The notes below the pieces were generated by a model. It was not told the DNA's origin, did no database searches, and worked only from the letters and a program-made list of their open reading frames with translations. The translations under genes and the position numbers were made by a program. DNA of 64,000 bases, taken from the NCBI RefSeq assembly GCF_000283155.1, contig NW_004454193.1, positions 14,208,813-14,272,812 on the forward strand. Reading direction: 5' to 3'. Shown here piece by piece: positions 12,397 through 23,253 of the stretch. Source of the DNA: Ceratotherium simum simum (taxonomy: Eukaryota > Chordata > Mammalia > Perissodactyla > Rhinocerotidae). How positions within the stretch are numbered: the stretch's first letter is position 1; every line of letters starts with the position of its first letter.

Positions 12397-12630
12397 TTTT
12401 TTTTCTGAGGAAGATTCACCCTGAGCTAATGTCTGTTGCCAATCTTCCTCTTTTTGCTTGAGGAAGATTCACCTTGAACCAACATCTGTGCCAGTCTTTC
12501 TCTATTTTGTATGTGGGTCACCGTCACAGCACGGCCACCAATGAGCGGTGCAGGTCTGCACTCCGGAGCCAAACCAGGGCTGCCAAAGTGGAGCGCGCCA
12601 GACTTAACCACTAGGCCGCGGGGCAGCCCC
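12397..12630 (-). mobile_element. ERE-type tRNA-derived SINE with TSD
   Basis: Reverse orientation: T-run, two tandem 'aggaagattcacc' tail units, the body 'tatgtgggtcaccgtcacag', and a tRNA-like head ending 'ttaaccactaggccgcgggg'. Flanking copies of ATGCCAGCTTTTT / ATGTTAGCTTTTT (12384-12396 and 12631-12643, two differences) are its target-site duplication. This copy has the doubled tail unit. Confidence 0.9.
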
Positions 12631-12839
12631 ATGTTAGCTTTTTAAATTTTTTATAATAAAATAAAATATCATCTCCATTGCATATTGTCTTATGCCTCGA
12701 TTCTAGTCTTCCTTTTATTGCAGTGTAATCTTTTGTGCAAATGTCTGTACCTCAGGTAGATTTTCAGGTCTTAGCTTTGAACTCTGGGTCTTGAAAAATG
12801 CCTCTTGATAAATAGGTATTTGACAGCTCCTACCCAGCC

Positions 12840-13130
12840 TTCTGGGCTCTCATCTTAAAAGTCACTGTCTTAAGAAAGACTTCCTTGATTTCCCCAGGGT
12901 AAGCCAGGTCTTTTATCATACTTACTTATAGGCCCAGATGCTTTCCTTTTATTTAGTACTTTGTAATTACATATTTATTTATGCTTTTTCCTCCTCTGGG
13001 CTGTAAGCTCCAGAGAGACAAGAACTTTATCAGGTGGGCTTTTAGTTCAGTCTCTCCACCTCAGCCCTGACACTGACTCACAGTAGATACACATGAAATA
13101 TTTCTTGAAAGAATGCAAGAACAAGTAAAT
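12840..13130 (+). repeat. LINE L2 3' end
   Basis: Landmarks: 'aagacttccttgatttcccc', 'ctgggctgtaagctccagag' and a tail-like 'gaaatatttcttgaaagaat', matching the L2 3' region (ccttccctgacc ... gtaagctcc ... aatatttgttgaatgaatg). Confidence 0.75.
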
Positions 13131-13628
13131 CAATAGTACTGGAATCAGGTTAGCATCTCCACATATATTAGATGTGGGTTAAAAATTATAGCACTGAGTT
13201 CAGCTGGATATGCTTATAAAACTTCAACAGTTTCCCAAACACATCACTGAAGATTCAATTCTGCACCTTCCCCTCCTACATCATGGAAGTATTTGTATTT
13301 ATTTGTAATACATTTGATCAGGAGAGCAAGTCTACACAAGCAGATCTTCTTCTTTTCTTTCTTTTTTTTGCTTTGTTTCTTTCCACTGGAAATAAAGGGC
13401 TTCTGTCACTAACACAGAACACAGTAACTCAAACACACTGCCGCTAGTTTAGGGTTCCTAGTTAACAATACAGGGCAATGCAGACTTGGGACAGCAGTGG
13501 CTAAGTACAGATGATACACCAACACTAGTATCTCATTAAGCCTACAGAAAACCCATATTAACCTGGTTATTTTCTCACTGAATGTTAAATACAATGGCTT
13601 CTTCAAATGAGAGTAATTCACAGCTGGG

Positions 13629-13629
<1 letters not shown>

Positions 13630-13664
<35 letters not shown>

Positions 13665-13715
13665 GTCTATCATCTATTTATCTATCTATCCGTCCATCCA
13701 TTGATCTATCTATCT
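13630..13715. repeat. (TATC)n compound microsatellite
   Basis: About ten CTAT units, then a degenerate second half with CTGT, CCAT and CCGT variants. Confidence 0.95.
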
Positions 13716-15140
13716 TGTGGCTTAAATCTTTAAAAAGAAAAGCGATTCTTCTGTTTGAGGAAATTTAAAATAATAAAATGAGAAATATCAATATAAATGA
13801 TTATATTATGACAAATGACAATATAAAGCTTTAGCTAAGGTGCACGTGTGTTATATAAAATTCTCTTTATGTGCTCTTTTAAAATTTACTTCCATCTAGG
13901 TCTGATTAACATATTTTAAAAAATGACCCCCAAGGCCATTTCACTAATAATTCTTTATCCAACAGATCTTGTTTGAGGATTCCCTTGAAAGGAACAAAGT
14001 ATGTCAGATAAATTAAGTGAAAGGAACAGATGTAGATTAAGAGTGATGTACATTCTGAGCCTGAACTTTTAATTTCACTAAATATTATTTTCCATCTTCA
14101 TGATCACATTATATTGAAATGTTGGAACTTCAATTTCCTCTACTATTTCATTTAATAAAACCTTTGTCTCCTCTGAGCTCTTAAGGAGATGTTAGCTTTA
14201 AATCACACTGACTTCACCCTTTGCAATTTACATATGTTGAAGAAATAAGAGCCTTTTCAGGAGTCACCATGGGGGCGGAAGAGGCCTCAAAAGAGTGTTA
14301 AGACCTTGAATCCAATGTGAGCTGTCTCAAACACAAAACACAAATCCTCCGTGTGGAATACTAATGGCTTTTGTATACAGTTACATTTTCTTGTGATTTT
14401 TTTAAAGTCAAGGGGCAACCCGTGTATAAAACAGCCTTTGTGCTGGTGACTGAGAAGACAACTCCAGCTCAAAGGCAAAAAGGGCAGCTTTCCATAGGTC
14501 ATCATTACATAGTCAAATTTACACTGGAATGATTAGAGGAAGCTCTGAAAGACTAAAAAGCAATAATATTGAAACAGCAATTCATGGATTGTGCATCATA
14601 TGCCTTGAGTTGAAAATCAGATTTCTTTGAAGATTTATTCAAAAGGGCATTTTAAATATCTAACATATTGTTATGAGTTTGGTCTTGGATATCTAACAGC
14701 GGATTTATTCTGTTTTCTTTTTCCTCAAAGCCACAGTTTTACTTTAATTTCTGGAAACATTTGCTTGGTTTTAAATATCAACAAGATTCACGCAAGAGCT
14801 GGAAAAGTTCAGGAGATGCTGATTTCCTAAAATGACCTGTGTCCTGCCCTCATAATAGGTCTTTCCTATGTAATTCACCTGCCATTAAGTGATCCAGAAA
14901 GGTTTTAAACATGACAGACAGCCAATGATGTGCTAAGAAATTCTTGTTGATATCTTTGGAGTCATTTAGGGGCTTAGAAAAACTCAAAAGTTCATAAAAG
15001 TAACAGTGAAGAATGCACCATGGAGCAAATCAGCCCTTAAATCCTTGTTCGCAAACCTGGCCAAAGAATTGTATCATTCTAGAAGTTAAAAAAATAGGAT
15101 GCCTCGGACCTGCCCTAGATAAATTGAATTGGAGTCTCTC
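13716..15140. other. gene-free stretch
   Basis: No repeat family recognised with confidence. The 14190-14520 part is more GC-rich, but its minus-strand open frame (14287-14505) has no recognisable domain. I see nothing else in it. Confidence 0.45.
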
Positions 15141-15260
15141 GGGCTGCATTGTTCAATACAACAGCCACCAGCCACATGACACTACTGAGCACTTGAAAGG
15201 TCGCCAGTCTGAACTGAGATGTGCTGTGAGTATAAAATACACATTGAATTTCATAATTTC
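15141..15260 (+). repeat. ancient DNA-transposon-like repeat, left part
   Basis: Matches a common mammalian fossil repeat with the motif 'gttcaatacaacagccacca ... cactactgagcacttgaaag ... gagatgtgctgtgagtataa'. It breaks off after 'cacattgaatttcataattt' and the remainder of the same repeat resumes at about 16477. I recall the consensus but not its catalogue name. Confidence 0.65.
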
Positions 15261-15279
15261 CTATGAAACCAATAAACAT

Positions 15280-15823
15280 ACTGACAAAGACTCTCTCCTT
15301 GACCAGACTTTAGACAGTCTCCTCTGAGCCCTTTTTTCAAATAGGTATTGCCTTTGAGCCCTGTCCTGGGCATGCCAAGCCGAGTTTTAGTAAAAATCCT
15401 GCTAATACTTACCTGGCAGGGGAGATACCATGATCACGAAGGTGGTTTTCCCAGGGCGAGGCTTACCCATTGCACTCTGGATGTGCTGACCCCTGCGATT
15501 TCCCCCCCCCAAAAAAAAATCCTGCTAAGTTAGTTTTGCTAGAATCCCCCACACCCTTGGCATCAGATCAATTTCCTCATCCCTCACCACTGACAAGAAT
15601 CCTGTTAGACCAGTTTAGCAAAAACCCCTTGATGTCTCCTCTTAGTAATTTTCCATCCACTGACCCTCATTCTTCTCATTCGCTATAGATTCCCAGTTGT
15701 CTTCCTTCTATTTGGAGTTGAATTCAGTCTCTCTCCCCTATTGTAAAGGTCTTGAATAACATCTGTCTTTCCATCTTTAACAACTGTCCAGTGAATAATT
15801 CATCTTTAACAATTGTGGGAGAT
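15280..15823 (+). mobile_element. LTR-like fragment, ERVL type, host of the U1 insertion
   Basis: The 3' half has LTR-like order: 'tgatgtctcctcttagtaat', 'cattcgctatagattccc', 'ctctctcccctattgtaaag', 'gtcttgaataacatctgtc' with a decayed polyadenylation signal, and a 'ctttaaca' ending. The U1 sequence at 15405-15514 sits inside it. The left boundary is uncertain. Confidence 0.5.
15405..15514 (+). pseudogene. truncated U1 snRNA retropseudogene
   Basis: Positions 15405-15505 match nucleotides 1-101 of U1 snRNA with two differences (U62 to C, C74 to U), compared with the human sequence from memory. U1 is the spliceosomal RNA that pairs with 5' splice sites. Its recognition end ATACTTACCT is intact, as are stem-loop I and most of stem-loop II. 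The copy stops at the CCCC of nt 98-101, so stem-loop III, the Sm site and stem-loop IV are missing and no working snRNP could form. Five further Cs and an A-run follow. The 13-bp repeat AAAAATCCTGCTA flanks it perfectly at 15392-15404 and 15515-15527, the mark of L1-machinery retroposition. No U1 promoter element is visible upstream, where the sequence is LTR. Confidence 0.95.
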
Positions 15824-16476
15824 CAAGATTTGGCCACCCTGAAATATATCTCTTTACCTTGATTGTTTTCTCTGACGGACATTTGACCTCCCCCACTAAC
15901 TGCCTAAAGAATTTGACGTAGAATATCTGTTCCAGGGAGGAGTTACTATCTGATGGCTGTAATATAATGTAAAATAGATGTTACAATAGAAAAGGCACCA
16001 ACAAGCCCATCTTATCAAAAATTCTGTCTCTCTAGCCACATTCGCTAGATGGCCCTGCAAGGAGTTGTCACACAAACATTTACATTTATAAGGGAAATCT
16101 CCATTTGTAAAGGTATCTCCCTCTCTGTATTGGGAAGAGGGGGTATGACCTCATTTCTAGAGACTTATCTGTGTGGAAGGTGAAGCCTTAAATCTGCGTA
16201 ACAACCTTACTCTTGTTTACTGTGCTTTAGTGGTAATCTCCTGTAACTGACTCCCCCCATCACCAGCATCCTCCTTTGTCTTTAGCTGAAGATGGTATTT
16301 AAGACGAGAATTTCTGCTATTTTGTTGAGAAACACAATGTCCCTGGTTTCTCCCATGTATACATATTATTAAACTTAGTATTATTTTCTCCTGCTAACCT
16401 GTCTTGTTAATTATTTGGCCAGCCGTAAGAACCTTAAGGGAAAGGGCAGAGCAGGATTATCCCTCTTCCTCCACAC
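15824..16476 (+). mobile_element. ERVL-like LTR, copy B
   Basis: Starts TGTGGGAGATCAAG and ends 'aagaaccttaagggaaaggg ... tccctcttcctccacaca'. It shares family landmarks with the LTR at 9905-10440: 'ctaactgcctaaagaattt', 'tctgttccagggaggagtt', 'ctcctgctaacctgtcttg' and 'ttaattatttggccagccgt'. The two copies are strongly diverged, so both are old. Confidence 0.6.
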
Positions 16477-16587
16477 AATACAAAAGAACATAAAATATAT
16501 CAATAATTTTATATGGATTGCATCTTGAAATGATATTTGGGGTATATTGGGTTAAATAAAATGCATTATTAGAATTAATTTGACCTG
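16477..16587 (+). repeat. ancient DNA-transposon-like repeat, middle part
   Basis: Continues the repeat broken at 15260: 'aaaagaacataaaatatatc', 'gaaatgatatttggggtata', 'ttgggttaaataaaatgcat'. The ERE at 16588 then interrupts it and it resumes at 16843. Confidence 0.65.
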
Positions 16588-16828
16588 GGCCCGGCCTGGT
16601 GGCATAGTAGTTAAGTTCACAGCCTCCACTTCGGTGGCCCTTGGGTTCACAGGTTCAGATTCCAGGTGCGGACCAATGCACTGCTTATCAAGCCATGCTG
16701 TGGCATGTAAAGTAGAGGAAGATGGGCACGGATGTTAGCCCAGGGCCAATCTTCTTCAGCAAAGAGAGGAGGATGGGCAACATATGTTAGCTCAGGGCTG
16801 ATCTTCCTCACCCCAAAAAAAAAAAAAA
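16588..16828 (+). mobile_element. ERE-type tRNA-derived SINE with perfect 14-bp TSD
   Basis: Full-length layout: tRNA-like head (ggcccggcctggtggcatag ... ggttcacaggttcagattcc, a B-box-like motif), body 'tatcaagccatgctgtggca', two 'atgttagc' tail units and an A-tail. ATTAATTTGACCTG is repeated exactly at 16574-16587 and 16829-16842. Confidence 0.95.
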
Positions 16829-16842
16829 ATTAATTTGACCTG

Positions 16843-16890
16843 TTTCTTTTTACTTTTTTTCTAAGGTGATTATGACAAAATTTAAAATTA
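16843..16890 (+). repeat. ancient DNA-transposon-like repeat, right part
   Basis: Final piece of the repeat: 'tttctttttacttttttcta', expected next after 'ttaatttgacctg' in the remembered consensus. Confidence 0.55.
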
Positions 16891-17099
16891 CATATTTGAC
16901 TCGCAATATTTTTATTAGATAGCAGTGCTCTAGGGGTAAAGTCAGGGCATCAGTAATTTAGAAAACACTCCAGGTGATTAAATGTGCAAGGAGGATTGTG
17001 ACCCTTAACCTTTAATCAAACTAACACAGGGGGAAAAAAAACCCCATAACAGACATATTATACAAATATGTTATAGATCTTACTATGAAACAGGTATGA

Positions 17100-17250
17100 T
17101 TTTATGAGCTTTGTAATTATTAACTTGTCATAGCAACACCATGTTAAGGGCTATTATTATTCCCATTTCATGCATGGTAAAATGAGGTACAGAGAGATAA
17201 ACGCTTTGTCCAATGTCACAGAGCTAGTAAAAACAAGGTTGATAATTTGA
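17100..17250 (-). repeat. MIR SINE
   Basis: Reverse-orientation landmarks 'attattcccatttcatgcat', 'aaaatgaggtacagagagat', 'caatgtcacagagctagta'. A second weaker MIR-like stretch follows at about 17355-17450. Confidence 0.8.
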
Positions 17251-18284
17251 AGTCAGGCAATATGACTTAAGAGTTCATGTTTTCTACTCTTCTTCCCTAA
17301 TACTGGAAATATTTAAGCAAAGGTCACGTTCATTTAATTTGGTCTTGAGGAATATATATGAGTGATGTTGTCCCTATTTTACCAGTTGGGAGACAACAGA
17401 TGCTCAGATACATTAAACTTTCCCCAAAGTCACATCAGACTTCACCTCACATATGTCTCCTATAAGGGTTGGTTTGGTAATCCTATTTCCCAGCTTTCTG
17501 GCCTCCTTAGCATTATAGCAAATGAACTATTTCAGTAGACTCCTGCTTTACGAATACTTAAGGTAAAACTCATATTTTCGTCTGATTTAGATCATGTGAC
17601 TCATTGATGAGGGAGCTATTGAGTCAGCTAGTTAAGGGAATCTTTGCCACAGTGCTGAGTCATGGCCCTGGACTAGGAACATGGGAAATGGTGTTGGGAC
17701 CATCAAATACAGAGATCAATCTGTAAGAGATTCGTCAAATACAGAGCTCAATCTGTAAGACACTAGTTACTAAAACATCCTCTACAATACCACAAAACCC
17801 TCCTCAAATAGTTAGGATGCTATCTCAATTCTTTAAAAAAATGTATGTATGGTATTAGATCCCTGAAATTTGAGCTCAGAAATAGTGAATAAGCCAGGAT
17901 TTCTCACCCCTCCTCCACCACACACTTTATGATACCATTATTCCAAATGCTGCAGAAGTATTGAGAATGAAAACAAGATTATATATAAATAGATGATTGT
18001 AGTCATTTGTAGAGTATCATTATAACAATACCTTGAGATGTTGACTGTTCTTAAAATACATTTTAGGCTGCAGAACGTTCAGTTAGAACTAAGATTCACA
18101 ATTCTGATGAGATTGAGAGGCTTATTGTTTGTTTTTAAGTATAGTTCTTCTCTGCTTTTGTTGTCAGTGCTCTATTTCATTGCCCTTATCGGTGACGTCC
18201 ACAGCATTCTCATATCAGTGCCTCTAGACGTCCCTGCCTAGAGGATCAGTTGTTGGACTGAATGGTACAAGCATGAGACCATGG
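17251..18284. other. gene-free stretch with a 32-bp tandem repeat
   Basis: A 32-bp unit containing TCAAATACAGAG and CAATCTGTAAGA is present twice in tandem at 17703-17766, nearly identical. The rest is unassigned; open frame 18038-18241 has no domain. Confidence 0.6.
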
Positions 18285-18480
18285 GCTGGAACTGAAAATG
18301 CGTCAGGTTTGGCACCAGAGGGCCATAATTTATCAACTTCTAAGTGACCTTGGGCACGTAACTCAACCTCCATGCACTTTAATTGTTTCGTCTAAGAAAT
18401 AAAGAAGTATATACTACTTTTCTATTTGTAGGTATTAAATGATATTCATATAAAAATAATTGAGCATGGAGCCAAGGTCA
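18285..18480 (+). repeat. MIR SINE
   Basis: Plus orientation: 'gaccttgggcacgtaactca', 'cctccatgcactttaattg', 'ggtattaaatgatattcat' and 'attgagcatggagcc'. Confidence 0.75.
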
Positions 18481-19339
18481 GAGGAGATATTTAATAAAAT
18501 TGGAAGTTCCTTTTGTCCTTTTCTTTCTATCTCCATCAGAAAGGATGTACTTTAACAGATCCACAAGCCACTAACACAAATGTTCAAATGTGGGTGCTCA
18601 CACACACGTGCACTGCAATCAGGTGAGAATTCCCCTGAAGTTGTGCCCTGGTACCAACATGGACCAATAATACGCTACAGTATTCCCTTAGGGACAATTC
18701 CAACACCCACCATAAGATCTAAATCCCTTCTTGTTTTCCATATGTCATCTCCGCGCTCTGCCCACAAGTAATCCGTGTTCTGAGCTTCTGAGTGAAGACC
18801 AAATCATCCCCACTCTTGCCTGTGCACCTTGCCTACCTTTGCCAGATCTGCCCAAACAAACTGCTGTTCCTATCCCTGAAAAACAGTCTTATGGCAAAGA
18901 ATTTTTACCAATGATCATCCAGAATGTACACTGAAGCCTACATTTCTTCTGTGCCTCTCTCTTCTCTTTTGTATCTAAATTCCCTTTGTGTTCATATCAG
19001 CCAAATTACATCAAATCTTCCCCTAAACTTTTGAACTCATGGGCTCCATGCCAAACCCTGACCAGTAGATCAAATGAAATAGAACATTCTCTGGAAACTA
19101 GGACTCAGAACAGACAGCCCATCAAAATGGTAAATCAGAAAATATTCCCCTATTCCTTTCCTTTCAGCTTACTGCCAGAACCATCTTTACTTCCAACTTA
19201 CTCTGCTATGGAAGACATGGTAGAGAATACGAATTGGCTATAAAAATGCGTCTTCCCTAGATAAAGAATTTTAGCCAGACATATGGACATTTTTTCCCCA
19301 GGGCCTTTCTGAAATTTAGGCTGACCTCTGCTGGCTGGT
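18481..19339. other. unassigned stretch with successive open frames
   Basis: Three plus-strand open frames (18580-18771, 18731-18934, 18986-19243) succeed one another, the last two in one frame separated by a stop at about 18932. Their translations show no domain I recognise and begin from poor contexts. No repeat family is recognised either. Confidence 0.4.
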
Positions 19340-19650
19340 GGTTCTGATGGTCTCACCTGAGGTTAGTGATGTGGCTGCAGTTATCTGGAGATTCAGCTAG
19401 GGCTGGGTGATCCAAATTGACCTGACTCATATGTCTGACTGTTGGTATTTGCAGTTGCCAAAGCCACGTCCTTTGTGTTGTCTCTGTCCATGCATCCTCT
19501 CATCACCCAATAGTCTAGCCCAGGTGCCCTCCTCACTGATCATGGGATGTCCCAAGGACATCTCCAATAGGATTTGGTTGGCAATAATGTGTGCCAGTTC
19601 TAGGCTTGTACATCAGGACAACGGGCATCCTTTTCCATGATTTCTTTCCA
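19340..19650 (-). mobile_element. MLT1-type MaLR LTR fragment
   Basis: Reads like the complement of an MLT1 LTR: 'gtggctgcagttatctggag', 'attcagctagggctgggtga'. It is strongly decayed, so the boundaries are rough. Confidence 0.4.
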
Positions 19651-20200
19651 ATTGCCATCTGCTGGAAACCAAACATGGTGATGACTCAGCTTCAGTTGTG
19701 TAGATGATGCTATTGACCTGTGTGTGGCAGATCAATAACTCAAAGGAGCGTGGGCCCTCAAATGATTGTGAAGAGTACAACTAACCCATTGACCTGGCCT
19801 GTTTAACTTGGGGCAATTATGAACGAAAGACATAATTTAACTACTTTGTTCTTTAAGCTGCTGTCTTGTTGAGTCTAAACCTACCCTCAGAAAGCAGGTG
19901 GAGCACGAATCCAGCATGAATCCTTATGGCACCTAAATTGAAGATAAGCATGATCAATTCCGAATTTTAGTGTCTGTGACCTAAAAACAAAATATAAAAT
20001 AGACACACTCCAATTAATGGAATCATAATAGGAATTAATTCTTTTCTCCAAATGACTCCATAAAAGTTGTGGGGTTTATAACAAAAATGAAAGGCTAATG
20101 AGATTATTTCTATAATGAGGGAAAACAGACATGGGGTTAAATCTTGGTCTTGATATGAAACACCAATATCTATGAATGTTGAAATGAAAAGGAAACCATA
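19651..20200. other. gene-free stretch
   Basis: Unassigned; possibly further decayed LTR sequence near 19660-19900. No coding signal. Confidence 0.4.
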
Positions 20201-20456
20201 GGGGACGGCCTGGTGGTGTAGTGGTTAAGTTGTCACGCTCCACTTCGTCGGCCTGGAGTTCGCAGGTTCGGATCCTGGGTGTGGACATACGCACCGCTTA
20301 TCAAGCCATGCTGTGGCAGGCGTTCTACATATAAAAAAAAAAAAAGGAGAGGAAAATGGTCACCAATGTTAACCCAGGGCCAATCTTCTTCAGCAAAAAG
20401 GGGAGGATTGGCAACAGATGTTAGCTCAGGGCCAATCTTCCTCACTCACAAAAAAA
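20201..20456 (+). mobile_element. ERE-type tRNA-derived SINE
   Basis: Head 'ggggacggcctggtggtgta', B-box-like 'ggttcggatcc', body 'tatcaagccatgctgtggca', an A-rich linker and two 'atgttaacccagggcc' / 'atgttagctcagggcc' tail units. Flanks 'aaaggaaaccata' and 'aaagaaagcata' may be a decayed TSD. Short open frames on both strands here are artefacts of the SINE. Confidence 0.92.
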
Positions 20457-22019
20457 GAAAGCATAATGACCTGAGCTACAAGTTTGTCTAACGACAAATA
20501 CAGAACCACCACGCTGCCATTGAACCTTAATGAGAATGTTCGCCATTAAGTGAATTTTACCATTTTCTCTACACTTAGTCATATGTACTGTGTGGGAAAG
20601 ACAATTACAATTTGTAAGTTTTATAGGATAGTTGAAAGGGGAGAGTTAAGACATAGCATTTCAATAGCCCTTAAAACGTTCATCCTTTTCCCTGGGGGAT
20701 AATTACCTGTGGTTATTGAGTAAACTTCACCAGAATGTTATTAGTGTTTTGAGTGGTTTGGGGAATACTCTTAAGGCTGCTCCTAGGAGTGAGGGAAATG
20801 GGGAAGAGATGAGAGAATTCTCCTTCCTCTCACAGTGACAGCAACCTCTAACTCATTCTCCAGAGGCCAAATATACTAAATTTAGCCAAACTAATCTATT
20901 AACTGGGAAAAAGTGTCCTAGGAGAAAAAAGGATCTTGGAAAGAAGTAATGAGTGTGTGTTTTAACGGTGAACTTAGAAATAGATGCTTCTTGTTTGGTG
21001 GTTTCCTGTTCAGTGTTGACCACCAAGCAGAAAGGACCCAAGCTTTGTTCACTGTCCTAAAAGCCATCATAAAAATATTTTTCAAATTTATTTTTTCTTC
21101 TTTTGGAAACAATTCCATAGTTTTAAATTCCAGTTTTCTGACTCATGGTGTTTCTTATTAACTCTTCCCCATTGTGCTTGTTCATCTAATTATCTCATTC
21201 TCTCTCTCATGTTCCAGTTTCTAATAGGTTTCCTTTTCACAGCTCACTGGATACCCAAGTTTCTGGCAGTAGAAGAGTTGGGCTTATATTAAAAGTGTAC
21301 AAGAACTGGAAGGAATTGAAGTCAGCACTAGAACTGGAAGTGATCCAGAGATTTTGAATTGCAACCATCTCATTCTGCAGACAACAATGCTGAGCTTAAA
21401 GAGGGGGAGATCCTTGTCTCAAGTCTTTGAATAAGTGTGGTGGGAGTAGAATCAGTTACCAGGGCTAATCAGAGATATCAGCAGAGTTGTGTGATTACCA
21501 TGCAGCCTCCACTAGACTTTCTCTACCTGGTCTCTTTCTTTCTTAACAGACACAGCCATGAGTGTAATATTTGGCAAAGACTTCTCAAATATTAATATTC
21601 AAGAGAACCAAACTCCTTCAGACTCATTTTGAAGAAATGTTTTTTGACTTTCACTTTTCAATAGGTAAAAGTGATAGAAAGATTATGACTATAAACAAAA
21701 ATGGAGGCCCTATGTATGACTTATTTTTACCTACCCAAATCCCATCCATTTACTAAACCCCTTCTCCAGTGGGCCACCTCAAACAATTCTAGAGCTGTTT
21801 CTCCTTCCCGTTAATTTGTAATACAGAGAGAACATTTACTACTCAGTTGACAGTGAAATAAGAATTTCCTTTTTCCCTTTGGATGGCTTTTCAGTTTCTT
21901 CTATGATTCTCCCTTGACTTTTGTATCAGAAGATAGTATAACTTTGAGCCAGAAGCCATGTCTTATATATACTATTGATTTCCCCATAACTCATGAGTGG
22001 AGTAAGCTTACATTTCTTG
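20457..22019. other. gene-free stretch
   Basis: No recognised repeat. Overlapping small open frames on both strands at 20853-21161 are mutual shadows with no domain. I see nothing else. Confidence 0.45.
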
Positions 22020-22305
22020 AGTTCTTATAATGTTCCACTTATTCTGCCAAGCATTTTACAGATATCATTTCATTTAATCTTTATGGAAAACCCCTTGAGG
22101 TAGGGCTTATTATCCCCATTTCACATAGGAGGAAAACTGAAGTGCAAAGCCTGGCTAAAAGAACTTCTCCAAGAACTAAAATTTAGTGAACAAGTAAAAC
22201 AAGCAATTAAACCAAGGTCATCTGTCTTCTGACAATACTCTTTTCACTAAATAATGTTGGCTGCACTTACTACCTGGCGTACAGTAGAAGCTTAATAAAT
22301 TCTTG
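22020..22305 (-). repeat. MIR SINE
   Basis: Reverse-orientation landmarks 'tctgccaagcattttacag', 'atttcatttaatctttatgg', 'ttatccccatttcacatagg'. The stretch 'ctggcgtacagtagaagct' (22275-22293) reads as a MIR/L2-type tail in the other orientation and may be a separate fragment. Confidence 0.75.
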
Positions 22306-23027
22306 ACTATAAAAATATTTATTATTCTTAGAATTTAGAATACTTAAGAATATACTTACGTATGATATATATAAGTGTATGTGTGTGTGTGTATTTATGA
22401 TTGTGAACCTGTAAGCTATTTGGTCTTTAAAGAAGACTTGCTTTCTGCCTCTTTGGATGTTCAAGACTTTTTTAACACTAATTATGATTGTCAGCATGAG
22501 CAATGTCTAAATCTATATTTTATATCTAATTTATACGTTGCAAGAGAAGAATGCACTCAGACAAGGATGCTAGCCAGCTCTCAGGGAATCATTTGCAGTC
22601 CCTCTATGCATAGTATAAGAATAGTTTGCAATGCATGATTTAACACAGAACCTATGACATAGACATTACATTTGGAAAACTTTTCTTAAATAAGAGGATG
22701 ACCATTTAAATAGGAAACTATTTTAACCATGAAAATGAATCTAATGAATTTGAGAAGTAACCCTTACAAGAATATTTTTCTTCTAGCAGATATTGTTGAA
22801 TGATTATTCTCTATAAACGTGCAAAAAAACCAAAGCTTGCAAAAGGAAATGCCTCTCTCAAAAAGAATTATTTAAAAACCTTTACCATTGTCTACCCACC
22901 CAATGCACATATTCAAACATGTTCAATCATATCCATCAGTTAATCTTAAAAGTTGTAACATTTTTATAGGGAACTTTATTTAACTTCAATATGTTTTGCA
23001 CTTGCAAGTTGGAATATAATAGAAAGA
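22306..23027. other. gene-free stretch
   Basis: A short (TG)n run lies at 22377-22392. Open frames 22270-22503 and 22375-22638 overlap on opposite strands and show no domain. Confidence 0.45.
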
Positions 23028-23045
23028 CTTAGTGGTATTATTTTA

Positions 23046-23235
23046 TTTCACTTTTTGCTGAGGAAGATTAGCCCTGAGCTAACATCTATGCCAATCTTCC
23101 TCTACTTTATATGTGGGTCGCCACCACAGCATGGCTGATGAGTGGTGTATGTCCACGCCTGGGATCCAAGCCCGCAAACCCAGGCCGCTGAAACAGAATG
23201 CTCCAAACTTAAGCACCACGCCATGGGGTGAGCCC
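23046..23235 (-). mobile_element. ERE-type tRNA-derived SINE with 18-bp TSD
   Basis: Reverse orientation: 'tttgctgaggaagattagcc', 'tatatgtgggtcgccaccac', decayed tRNA-like head ending 'ccatggggtgagcccc'. CTTAGTGGTATTATTTTA (23028-23045) recurs at 23236-23253 with one mismatch. Only one tail unit is present. Confidence 0.93.
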
Positions 23236-23253
23236 CTTAGTGGTCTTATTTTA

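Noticed and set aside
13630..13715. CRISPR-like regularly spaced repeat
   Set aside because: It is a simple tetranucleotide microsatellite without spacers; the genome is mammalian.
15405..15514. Functional U1 snRNA gene
   Set aside because: It lacks stem-loop III, the Sm site and stem-loop IV, has an A-run and TSD, and no U1-type promoter is visible.
9905..16476. Degenerate provirus bounded by two related LTRs
   Set aside because: The LTRs are too diverged, no internal retroviral sequence is seen, and other repeats and unique-looking DNA fill the interval.
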